The translations under genes and the position numbers were made by a program. Below, piece after piece: positions 10,918 to 17,803 of a stretch of 64,000 nucleotides of DNA. This DNA comes from Bacilli bacterium. GTDB lineage: Bacteria > Bacillota_I > Bacilli_A > RF39 > UBA660. Below the pieces are notes generated by a model that had not been told where the DNA came from, did no database searches, and worked only from the letters and a program-made list of their open reading frames with translations. The stretch spans positions 1 to 64,000 of the forward strand of contig JAFWMN010000005.1 of the NCBI GenBank assembly GCA_017513865.1. The letters run 5' to 3'. How positions within the stretch are numbered: position 1 is the stretch's first letter; each line of letters opens with the position of its first letter.

Positions 10918-11442
10918 CTAAGCTTTGGAAATTTGTGAAAATTCTAATTCGATTGTTGTTTCTTGTCCAAATAAGTCCACTAATACTTCAAGCATTGCTT
11001 TTTCAATATCAACAGTTTTAATTGTACCAAACATTCCTTCGAATGGCCCACTAATGATTTTAACTTTTTCGCCTTCTTTAAGATCACTTTCAGCATCTAA
11101 TCTGCTCATTCCTTGTGAGCTTAGTATTTTATCAACTTCGGCTGGTGTTAGTGGGAATGGCTTGGCTCCTTTACCTGATGATCCGATAAAACCAGTTACT
11201 CCTGGTGTGTTTCTTACGACAAACCATGCCTCATCAGTCATTACCATTTCTACTAATATGTAGCCTGGAAAAAGCTTTTTAATTTTTTCTTTACCGTTAG
11301 CATCAACTTCTTTAGTTTCTGGAACGACAACTCTTAGTATATAATCTTCCATACCCATTGAACTAGCACGCATTTCGAGTTTTTCTTTTACTTTACTTTC
11401 ATGCCCTGAATAGGTATTTACAACGTACCATTCTTTTTCCAT
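10918..11442 (-). CDS. nusG: Transcription antitermination/termination factor NusG
   Basis: A 174-residue NusG binds the RNA polymerase clamp and modulates pausing. The NGN domain (WYVVNTYSGHESKVKEKLE ... FPGYILVEM) and the KOW domain (KEGEKVKIISGPFEGMFGTI) are both complete. The ATG overlaps the secE stop by one base, and GGAGG lies in the secE coding end, so the pair is translationally coupled. A 7-bp hairpin just after the stop (10894-10910) has no T tail and probably belongs to the rplK leader region. Confidence 0.98.
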   Translation of the reverse strand: MEKEWYVVNTYSGHESKVKEKLEMRASSMGMEDYILRVVVPETKEVDANGKEKIKKLFPGYILVEMVMTDEAWFVVRNTPGVTGFIGSSGKGAKPFPLTPAEVDKILSSQGMSRLDAESDLKEGEKVKIISGPFEGMFGTIKTVDIEKAMLEVLVDLFGQETTIELEFSQISKA

Positions 11443-11627
11443 TATAGAGCCTCCAATATAGTTTTAGCAAAAGCAATTACTAAATCTGATAAAACAAAGA
11501 AAGCTGATAATACTAATATGCAGCTTAAAACAGCTACTGAATACTTTAGCATTTCTTTCTTTTTTGGCCATCTTACTTTTTTCATTTCTTTATGAACGTT
11601 ACCTAAAAATTTCTTTGGACTTGCCAC
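11442..11627 (-). CDS. secE: Preprotein translocase subunit SecE
   Basis: A short 61-residue SecE of the Gram-positive type with a single membrane segment near the C-terminus (YSVAVLSCILVLSAFFVL) after the amphipathic motif EMKKVRWPKKKE. It partners SecY in the Sec channel. The GTG at 11625-11627 (MASPKKFLGN) has AGGTG six bases upstream; a GTG three codons earlier (11634-11636) overlaps that site and is less likely. The rpmG gene that often precedes secE in Bacillus is absent here. Confidence 0.9.
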   Translation of the reverse strand: MASPKKFLGNVHKEMKKVRWPKKKEMLKYSVAVLSCILVLSAFFVLSDLVIAFAKTILEAL

Positions 11628-11692
11628 ATTATTCACCTACTTTAATTTTATGTTTTTTTCCAAAATAAAAACACTTTTTTGTGTCTACATAC

Positions 11693-11721
11693 ATATTAGC
11701 ATTAAATGTTTGTTTAGTCAA
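11693..11721 (-). promoter_or_regulatory. Promoter of secE-nusG
   Basis: Minus-strand TTGACT (11716-11721), 17 bases, then TAATAT (11693-11698) with TG one base upstream of the -10. A short hairpin (ACAC/GTGT core, near 11667-11685) with a TTTTTATTTT tail follows, which could act as a weak attenuator before secE. Confidence 0.8.
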
Positions 11722-11735
11722 GTGTTTTTACCATT

Positions 11736-12284
11736 TTATCTTCTTTTTGTATATGCTTTTGAAACTTCTTCTTTTACGAAGTATTCATCAATTTTTGCTA
11801 ATTTTAATTCTGTTAATAGTAATCTTAGTTTTTTCATTTTTAATTCAATTACAGCAGCATCTGGAGCTTTTACGTTTTTTATTATGTCTTTAAAGTCGAT
11901 GACGTTTGTTCTTTGCCCTTCTATAAATACTGTTCTACTGCAGTAATAGAAGATTTCTTCGCCAGCGGCGTAACCGATTTTGTAGTCATTTGTGTTGTGT
12001 GTTATTTTGTAATACTCTCCGAGTTCATCTTTTTCAGGCATTATATAGTTTTGCTTAGCATATTCACTTATGACATTAAATAGTTCTTCTATACATTCAG
12101 TGTTTTCTTTATTTTCTTCGGTTTCATCAGCGTCGCTGAATAAGTAAATATCATTGGTCATAAATGGAGAATTTTCAGAGTATTTATCTAACCAATTTAT
12201 GTAATCTTCATTTTCTTTAATTCTCTGCCTTCTTTTTAAACTTTTTTCTTCCATTTCATGATATCTATCTATAAGTTCATCCAT
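11736..12284 (-). CDS. Unknown protein, 182 residues, charged
   Basis: I do not recognise a family. The protein is hydrophilic, with no signal peptide or membrane segment. Residues 1-75 are charged helix-forming sequence (MDELIDRYHEMEEKSLKRRQRIKENEDY). The middle has a beta-type stretch (KIGYAAGEEIFYYCSRTVFIEGQRT), and the C-terminus is Leu/Lys-rich helix (ELKMKKLRLLLTELKLAKIDEYF). It follows another unknown gene by 14 bases and shares its promoter. AGGAGG precedes the start. A cytosolic protein is likely; no catalytic motif is visible. Confidence 0.8.
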   Translation of the reverse strand: MDELIDRYHEMEEKSLKRRQRIKENEDYINWLDKYSENSPFMTNDIYLFSDADETEENKENTECIEELFNVISEYAKQNYIMPEKDELGEYYKITHNTNDYKIGYAAGEEIFYYCSRTVFIEGQRTNVIDFKDIIKNVKAPDAAVIELKMKKLRLLLTELKLAKIDEYFVKEEVSKAYTKRR

Positions 12285-12298
12285 TATATTATTCCTCC

Positions 12299-12829
12299 TT
12301 AATTAGCAAGTAGATCGGTTAAAAAATCTAAACCATCACTTATAAAATCTAATGTTTTATATATTCTATCTTTTATTATTTTGTTTTTTGTTTTTTTATT
12401 ATTTACTGTTAATATAAATTTGTTTTTTTCTTCTATTAATTCTATATCATTAGTGTATCTTTCATATTTTTCTTTTAGATTATTTAAGTCTTTTTTGTCA
12501 CCATAAATATAAAGTTTGCCACAATTAATATATATGCTTCCAGGGATAAAGTGTCTTATGTGTTTTTTTATAATTTTATAATCACATAAGATATTATCGA
12601 TTGATTTTTTCTTAAAATGTTTTTTTAATTTTTTAATATTCACTGTTTTATTTTTTCCCTTTTTAAATAATTTAAATTTTTTTCCTTTATTATTATCATT
12701 ATTTAGGATATAACATAAGTTTATTTTATTATTGTTTTCTATTTTTTCAAGCATTTTAGTATCTTCTATTCCTATTCCAAGTAGTGAGCCTGACATTTTA
12801 TCTATTAAGTTTAATACTTTTTCTTTCAT
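12299..12829 (-). CDS. Unknown Lys/Asn-rich protein, 176 residues
   Basis: No family recognised. The N-terminus (MKEKVLNLIDKMSGSLLGIGIEDTKML) followed by a hydrophobic beta strand (INLCYIL) loosely recalls a degenerate Rossmann-like beginning, but there is no usable cofactor motif. The body is very basic (KGKKFKLFKKGKNKTVNIKKLKKHFKKKS) and the C-terminus is an amphipathic helix (TLDFISDGLDFLTDLLA). It is the first gene of a two-gene operon with the unknown gene at 11736-12284, under a near-consensus promoter. Basic character could suit nucleic-acid contact; that is speculation. Confidence 0.78.
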   Translation of the reverse strand: MKEKVLNLIDKMSGSLLGIGIEDTKMLEKIENNNKINLCYILNNDNNKGKKFKLFKKGKNKTVNIKKLKKHFKKKSIDNILCDYKIIKKHIRHFIPGSIYINCGKLYIYGDKKDLNNLKEKYERYTNDIELIEEKNKFILTVNNKKTKNKIIKDRIYKTLDFISDGLDFLTDLLAN

Positions 12830-12852
12830 ATAACCACCTAAATTACATTAAA

Positions 12853-12882
12853 ATTATATGATTTTTTTGGTATTTTTGTCAA
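12853..12882 (-). promoter_or_regulatory. Promoter of the two-gene unknown operon (12829-11736)
   Basis: Minus-strand TTGACA (12877-12882), an 18-base spacer and TATAAT (12853-12858), about 25 bases upstream of the ATG. It directly follows the terminator of the upstream operon. Confidence 0.82.
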
Positions 12883-12888
12883 TCTTTT

Positions 12889-12922
12889 TTAATAATAAAA
12901 CCTAACTTATTCGTTAGGTTTT
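12889..12922 (-). terminator. Terminator of the riboswitch-controlled operon
   Basis: A 10-bp stem (AAAACCTAAC / GTTAGGTTTT, 12897-12922) with loop GAATAA on the minus strand, followed by an AT-rich tail. The inner stem and loop are identical to those of the murC terminator at 14274-14295. Confidence 0.8.
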
Positions 12923-12927
12923 ATTAT

Positions 12928-13686
12928 TTATATTCTACGATAAACTTTTTGTTTGTTTTCTTCTGGATTATCATTTGTTCCTACGCCTAGTAATTCTAAT
13001 AATTGAAGGGCTTGTTCTTTGGTAGTTATTTTATCCATTATTTCTTCAATTGTTGGAACGCTCACACTACTAGTTAATGTTTCAGTTACTACTTTTGTAG
13101 CATCTTTGACTTTTTCAGCTTTTTCTACTTTTTTCTGCTGTCTTTTTTCTATACTATTTTTATGTTTTTCTTTATATTCTTCTATTCTTTTTAAGTTATA
13201 CTTTTGCATTAGAACGCAGTTAGCATTAATAAGCATAGTTAAACTATTAAACCCCATTAAAATAGCAGCCATAGATCCACTTATTAAAGCGGTCTTTAAT
13301 AGGACTATGATACCTATAATTGTTACCATGTTAAGTACTATTCCTTTTATGTGTACTCTTTTGTTCCAGTTTAATTCAGCAATAGTTTCTTCTAAATTAT
13401 CAAAATTTATATGATAGTTTTGGTTTTGTTTTAAGTTTCTTTCTTTTCTTAGTCTTAGTGTTAATAATTTATAATTATTTATTATTCTTTGTTTTTCTTC
13501 TTCTGTTTTAGCTTTAGCTAATTTTCTTTGTGTTTTTTCTTTTAATTTTCGCTCGTTATTTGCGTAGCTGTTTGGAAAGAATTTTTCTATTACTTTATAT
13601 TTTTGCTTTTCTAGGAAAAAAACAGCTTTTTGGCTTGCTTTAAACCATGATTTAACTATTTTGTTATAAAGTTTTGTTTTTGACAT
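12928..13686 (-). CDS. Unknown membrane protein with flanking coiled coils (second gene of putative Mn2+-responsive operon)
   Basis: No family recognised; 252 residues from the ATG at 13684-13686, which has GAGGTG seven bases upstream. Residues 1-110 are basic and helical (KEKTQRKLAKAKTEEEKQRI), likely coiled coil. A hydrophobic block follows with two membrane segments (GIVLNMVTIIGIIVLLKTAL and AAILMGFNSLTMLINANCVL). A second charged helix (EEYKEKHKNSIEKRQQKKVEK) and a Thr/Ser-rich linker come next, and the tail is an acidic helical motif. The start lies inside the end of the preceding gene (23-base overlap), so the two are translationally linked. It does not resemble MntP, TerC or P-type ATPase exporters that usually follow this riboswitch class. 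Confidence 0.8.
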   Translation of the reverse strand: MSKTKLYNKIVKSWFKASQKAVFFLEKQKYKVIEKFFPNSYANNERKLKEKTQRKLAKAKTEEEKQRIINNYKLLTLRLRKERNLKQNQNYHINFDNLEETIAELNWNKRVHIKGIVLNMVTIIGIIVLLKTALISGSMAAILMGFNSLTMLINANCVLMQKYNLKRIEEYKEKHKNSIEKRQQKKVEKAEKVKDATKVVTETLTSSVSVPTIEEIMDKITTKEQALQLLELLGVGTNDNPEENKQKVYRRI

Positions 13687-14038
13687 TTCCTCGCACCTCA
13701 CTATCAATTTCATCGTCAAATTCGATAAATTCAGTTAATCCTTCTCTTAGCTCTCTTAATTCATCTTCAGATAGTGTTTGTATATACTGGTTTGTTGTAT
13801 CTAAATTTTGTACGTTTTTTACTACACCGTCTGTATTTATATCATAAATCATCAAAGATGTTCCGATTGACGAACATGTTACTCCAGCAGATGAACACAT
13901 AAGTGAAGTAATGAAACTAGCATCGCTACTTTTACCATCTTCTCCACTTGAAAAGCATGTGGAACTGGTGATAAAAGCGTAACCACCTAAGGTTATTATA
14001 AATCCTCCCTCACCTAAAGATTGAAAAATTTCAAACAT
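13664..14038 (-). CDS. Unknown small Ser/Cys/Gly-rich membrane-type protein (first gene after putative Mn2+ riboswitch)
   Basis: A 124-residue protein with no recognised family. The first 65 residues contain two hydrophobic, Gly/Ser/Thr/Cys-rich segments (GGFIITLGGYAFITSS and FITSLMCSSAGVTCSSIGTSLM) that could form a membrane hairpin; three Cys lie in or near them. The second half is hydrophilic and acidic (SEDELRELREGLTEFIEFDDEIDSE). AGGAGG stands eight bases before the ATG. It overlaps the downstream gene by 23 bases. Acidic clusters could bind divalent metal, but that is only a guess from the riboswitch context. Confidence 0.78.
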   Translation of the reverse strand: MFEIFQSLGEGGFIITLGGYAFITSSTCFSSGEDGKSSDASFITSLMCSSAGVTCSSIGTSLMIYDINTDGVVKNVQNLDTTNQYIQTLSEDELRELREGLTEFIEFDDEIDSEVRGNVKNKTL

Positions 14039-14090
14039 ATTTTTATCCTCCTTTTATTCTTTTTCTTTATTTTATAATTTAAATGTATAT

Positions 14091-14222
14091 AAGAAAAAGC
14101 AAGACATTATACATTTAAATGTACAAAAGTCTTGCTTAATATTTTTTAATATCACTTAATCCGGAAATATAATTTCGACTGACGAGTTAAGTTTTTCAAA
14201 GCTACTCCCTTTCGGACGTGTT
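14091..14222 (-). promoter_or_regulatory. Probable yybP-ykoY (Mn2+) riboswitch with terminator platform
   Basis: The minus-strand leader holds CACGTCCGAAAGGGAGTAGC, then CTCGTCAGTCG, and closes with TTCCGGATTAAGTG (aptamer about 14151-14220). GGGAGUAGC and the CGUCA element are the hallmark loops (L1 and L3) of the yybP-ykoY class, and UCCG/CGGA with CAC/GUG can close its base helix. The predicted transcription start lies right at the 5' edge of the aptamer. A strong hairpin (AAGCAAGAC / GTCTTGCTT, 14097-14137) with tail TTTTTCTTAT follows as expression platform. L1 has three G rather than the usual four. In the known class Mn2+ binding favours read-through. Confidence 0.75.
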
Positions 14223-14224
14223 AT

Positions 14225-14253
14225 ATACTATCATAAAAGTCTTTTTTTGTCAA
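14225..14253 (-). promoter_or_regulatory. Promoter of the putative Mn2+ riboswitch operon
   Basis: Minus-strand TTGACA (14248-14253), 17 bases, TAGTAT (14225-14230) with TG one base upstream. Transcription should begin near 14218, exactly where the aptamer starts. Confidence 0.82.
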
Positions 14254-14265
14254 ATTCTTTTTAAT

Positions 14266-14297
14266 TATTAAAAAACCTAACTTATTCGTTAGGTTTA
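14266..14297 (-). terminator. Terminator of the tad-murC operon
   Basis: Stem AACCTAAC / GTTAGGTT (14274-14295) with loop GAATAA, which contains the murC stop codon, followed on the minus strand by TTTTTT. The stem-loop is identical to the one at 12899-12920. Confidence 0.85.
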
Positions 14298-15598
14298 TTT
14301 AATTCTTTATATTTTTCTATGTACTTGTTTTCAAAATCAGTAAGATCGTTTGGACTCATAAATAATATTACTGAATTATGATGATTTAATAAGCTATCAA
14401 AATTATCTATTCCTATTTTTTCAGCGTTTGGTATTTCTTTTATAATGTCTTCGGAGGTTATATTAAAGTCTTCCTTCTTTTCTCTAGCTCCATATATTTC
14501 CATTATATAAGCTTTATTTACTCCTTTTAAAACGTCTATATAGTCATCTTTAAAAGCTTCAGTTCTGGTATAGGTGTGTGGTCCCCATACAGCAACTATT
14601 TTTTTGTCTGGATATTTTTGTTTTGCTGATTTTATAGTACATTTTAATTCTGTTGGGTGGTGCGCATAGTCATCAACTAGAATATTATCTAAAACTTCAG
14701 TTTCTGAAAATCTTCTTTTGGCGCCTTCAAAGGTTTTAAAAACTTTAGCAACTTCTTTAGCATCTAATCTTTCATAAAAACAAATTCCAATAACAGCTAA
14801 AGCATTTAAAAGCATGTGTTTACCATATACAGGAATATCGAAGTGGCCGTAGTAGTTTTCTTCAACAAAGACGTCAAAGGTTACGCCGTTTTCGGTATAT
14901 TCAACATCTTTGGCAATTATGTCGTTATCTTCATCAAGTCCATAGAAGAAGATTGGTTTATTTATTTCTAAGCTGTGAGTATATTGATCATCACCACAAG
15001 CTATAACCATTTTTTCTGCTTTGTTGGCATATTCAATATAAGCGTCTCTAAGGTCATCCATATCTTTATAATAATCAACATGATCTAGTTCAATGTTTGT
15101 GATGATAGAATAATATGGTTCGTAGGCCAAAAAATGTCTTTTATATTCGCAGGCTTCTAATACAAAATATTTGTTATCTTTATTAGCACTTCCAGTACCA
15201 TCACCTATTAGGCAGTTTGAACCTGAAATATTATTTAATACGTGATGAAGCATTGAAGTTGTCGTGGTTTTTCCGTGACAGCCTGCTACAGTTATTGTTC
15301 TAAACATTTTAGCTATTTTAGCAACCATTTCTGGATATGTGTATATTTTTAGTCCTTTCACTTCAGCTCTTATTAATTCTGGATGGTCATCTTTAATGGC
15401 ATTACCTCTAATAATTGTCATATCTTTAGTGATATTATCTTCATTATATGGAAGAATTTCAATATTTCTTTCATTTAGTCCTTTTTCAGTAAAGAAATGC
15501 TTTTCTTGGTCGCTTCCTTTAACTTCATATCCTAAATCGCTTAAGATGCATGCAAGTGCGCTCATGCCAGTCCCTTTAATTCCAATTAAATAATACAT
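14282..15598 (-). CDS. murC: UDP-N-acetylmuramate--L-alanine ligase
   Basis: ATP-dependent ligase that adds the first amino acid of the peptidoglycan stem peptide in the cytosol; 438 residues. The N-terminal GIKGTGMSALA loop binds the UDP sugar. The ATP loop GCHGKTTTTSML and the central ELDHVDYY and DDYAHHPTE motifs are complete. It starts 10 bases after tadC with AGGGGG upstream, so it appears to be the last gene of the tad operon, an unusual place for murC. Its presence shows that this organism makes a cell wall. Confidence 0.96.
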   Translation of the reverse strand: MYYLIGIKGTGMSALACILSDLGYEVKGSDQEKHFFTEKGLNERNIEILPYNEDNITKDMTIIRGNAIKDDHPELIRAEVKGLKIYTYPEMVAKIAKMFRTITVAGCHGKTTTTSMLHHVLNNISGSNCLIGDGTGSANKDNKYFVLEACEYKRHFLAYEPYYSIITNIELDHVDYYKDMDDLRDAYIEYANKAEKMVIACGDDQYTHSLEINKPIFFYGLDEDNDIIAKDVEYTENGVTFDVFVEENYYGHFDIPVYGKHMLLNALAVIGICFYERLDAKEVAKVFKTFEGAKRRFSETEVLDNILVDDYAHHPTELKCTIKSAKQKYPDKKIVAVWGPHTYTRTEAFKDDYIDVLKGVNKAYIMEIYGAREKKEDFNITSEDIIKEIPNAEKIGIDNFDSLLNHHNSVILFMSPNDLTDFENKYIEKYKELNKPNE

Positions 15599-15607
15599 AT
15601 TATCCCC

Positions 15608-16300
15608 CTAACTTAAAAAGTTGATTAAATATGGTCCTAATATTAATATTAATATTAATGGCACAACAAATATTACTGATATAACACTTACTTTGTTTGG
15701 TATTTTATTTATTTGTTTTTTGATTTCTAATATTTGTTTTTCTCTTAAAAAATCAACTTGATTATATAGTGTATCTAATATACTATTACCAAATTCAGAT
15801 GTTTGGATTATATTTAATATAATGTTATTGATTGTACCTGAAGAAATTCTTTTTTGCATATCAGTTAATGCTTCGTTTAGTGATTTGCCGAGCTTTGTTT
15901 CTTCAAGTGTTTTTTGAAATTCATCAGCTATTTCAGAATCAACATTATCGCATGTTACTATTAAGGCATTTTCTAAATTTCTTCCCGATTCTAGTGTTAG
16001 TGTTAGTATTTCAAAGAAGTATAAAGCTTCGTGTTCTAATCTTAGATTTTTTTTATTTAATTTTCTTGTAATATTAATATAATAAAACAAATAGTAGTAT
16101 ATGAGTGTTATAAATGGTGCGGTTACATATCCAGATTTTGTAAAAATAACAATTATGATAAATAATATTAAACTAGTTAATATTCTATTTTTACAAAAAC
16201 TTGTAGCATTATATTTTGTGTCTTTTCCTAAGCACGTTAGATCGTGATTTAATTCATCTAAGGTTGTTTTTGAATATAATTTTTTAATTAGTGATTCCAT
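15608..16300 (-). CDS. tadC: Tad pilus platform protein, TadC/GspF family
   Basis: A 230-residue inner-membrane protein with a type II secretion F domain. Hydrophobic segments lie near residues 45-80 (LTSLILFIIIVIFTKSGYVTAPFITLIYYYLFYY) and at the C-terminus (VSVISVIFVVPLILILILGPYLINFL), flanking the cytosolic helical domain (LESGRNLENALIVTCDNV, LGKSLNEAL). TadC works with TadB as the pilus assembly platform. The start overlaps the tadB stop by one base. Order TadA-TadB-TadC is that of Tad loci. Confidence 0.85.
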   Translation of the reverse strand: MESLIKKLYSKTTLDELNHDLTCLGKDTKYNATSFCKNRILTSLILFIIIVIFTKSGYVTAPFITLIYYYLFYYINITRKLNKKNLRLEHEALYFFEILTLTLESGRNLENALIVTCDNVDSEIADEFQKTLEETKLGKSLNEALTDMQKRISSGTINNIILNIIQTSEFGNSILDTLYNQVDFLREKQILEIKKQINKIPNKVSVISVIFVVPLILILILGPYLINFLS

Positions 16301-17793
16301 TAAATCACCACCTTCATTATTTTACGCACTACTACAACAAAAATTATATAGTAAATTATCATAATTATCAATAGGATAACTCCGATATTTGTGGTTAAGA
16401 ATGGTATAAAATATTCGTGATTTATTAAATTTATTACAAGAACAAAGAAAAATGGCATTCCAAGTAATACGGAAACAACAATTTTACTGCCACTTGTTAG
16501 TGAAGCAAGTTCTAGTCTTAGTTTTCGTTTGTCAAACATATTTCTTTCAATTGAATCAAATACCTTTATAATGTCGCCACCTGTTTTGTTTAAAATTGTT
16601 AGTGAAGCGGTCAAATAATTTGCTTCTTCTAGATCGATTCTTTTAGCGAACCTTTTAAATACAACTTCTAATTCAAGCCCGTATAGTAGTTCTAAACTCA
16701 TTCTTTTGAATTCTTCTCCAACTGTTCCCGTTATTTCATTACTTACTATATCTATGGCCTGAGTTATGCTTTTTCCTGATTTAAAAGCATTGTTCATAAT
16801 TGTTATTGCAGCGATGAAATCGCTTTCAACTTGCCATCTAAATATTTTATATTTAATAAAATACAAAATATCTAATACGAAGAAGCCAAATGTAAATATT
16901 AATGTAATTTCGTAACCGGCAAGGAACTTAAATCTTATGGCTTGGAGTATTATGGCAATTATAACTAAGATAAACGCCATAATTAATTTACCTGAAAAAA
17001 TATCCATGCCAGAAGTGTGCAATTTACTTACTGGAATATATTTATTTAAACTTTTGGCATATTTTTTAGCTATTTCAGATTTTTCAAAACTTTTATTTAT
17101 TGTTTTTAGAATTTGTTGATATTTATTTATGGCTTTTTCAGATATTGATAATTTGTTATTGTTTACTGGTTTTAAGGTATATGGTTCAATCCTTTTTTCT
17201 ATTTTTAAGGCTTTTTGAATTTTTACAATTAAAGCTGTTAGTATTATGATAGCAATCGCAAATAAGCATGGCATTATGTATGTGTATGGTGTCTGGGTAA
17301 TTAATTTTACACTTATTTGTTTGCTAGTTTCATTTCCTGCTCTATCTACTACGGTATATGTTAATTTTTGAATTTTATTTGATTTTAAACCAGTTGTATC
17401 AAATTTTACTTGATTTGATAAATTACCATCAAAATTATCTTTAGCTTGGACGTTTTCACTTATTTTAGATATTTCGTTTTTGTTTATTTCTAATACTTCA
17501 TTTTTTACTTCAATTTCAGGGGCTTCTTTATCAATTATATAGAAACCTGAAGTTGTTTTTTTTGTTGTTTCATCATTTAATAAAGCGTTTATTTTTATTT
17601 GATAAACACCAGTTTCGTTTAAATTTATTGCTGTTTTTTGATTAAAATTGTTTGAGGTATTTATTTTTATATTATTTTTATATATTTCATATGAGTAGTA
17701 TTTTACATTATTAGATGGCGAAAAAACGACATTTATATTCTTATTTGTCGGTGTTTTAGTATATGCAATGTTAAAATTACCTACTTCGTTCAT
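16300..17793 (-). CDS. tadB: TadB-like platform protein with N-terminal Ig/cadherin-like domain
   Basis: A 497-residue protein of two parts. Residues 1-170 are beta-rich (YSYEIYKNNIKINTS, DKEAPEIEVKNEV, DFDG-type DNFDGNLSNQV, YTVVDRAGNETS) and resemble bacterial Ig/cadherin-like repeats of exported proteins. A membrane segment (MPCLFAIAIIILTALIV) follows. From about residue 245 comes a TadB-type T2SF domain with paired membrane segments, a cytosolic helical region (AITIMNNAFKSGKSITQAI, LNKTGGDIIKVFDSIERNM) and a C-terminal membrane segment. Ordinary TadB (about 300 residues) lacks the N-terminal domain. There is no signal peptide before it, yet AAGGGG precedes this ATG, so the start looks right. 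Confidence 0.83.
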   Translation of the reverse strand: MNEVGNFNIAYTKTPTNKNINVVFSPSNNVKYYSYEIYKNNIKINTSNNFNQKTAINLNETGVYQIKINALLNDETTKKTTSGFYIIDKEAPEIEVKNEVLEINKNEISKISENVQAKDNFDGNLSNQVKFDTTGLKSNKIQKLTYTVVDRAGNETSKQISVKLITQTPYTYIMPCLFAIAIIILTALIVKIQKALKIEKRIEPYTLKPVNNNKLSISEKAINKYQQILKTINKSFEKSEIAKKYAKSLNKYIPVSKLHTSGMDIFSGKLIMAFILVIIAIILQAIRFKFLAGYEITLIFTFGFFVLDILYFIKYKIFRWQVESDFIAAITIMNNAFKSGKSITQAIDIVSNEITGTVGEEFKRMSLELLYGLELEVVFKRFAKRIDLEEANYLTASLTILNKTGGDIIKVFDSIERNMFDKRKLRLELASLTSGSKIVVSVLLGMPFFFVLVINLINHEYFIPFLTTNIGVILLIIMIIYYIIFVVVVRKIMKVVI

Positions 17794-17803
17794 AATATAC
17801 CCC

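Noticed and set aside
13664-14038. Bacteriocin or lanthipeptide precursor reading of the 124-residue Ser/Cys-rich protein
   Set aside because: Hydrophobic Ser/Cys-rich part is at the N-terminus, no leader-core layout, and no modification or export genes nearby.
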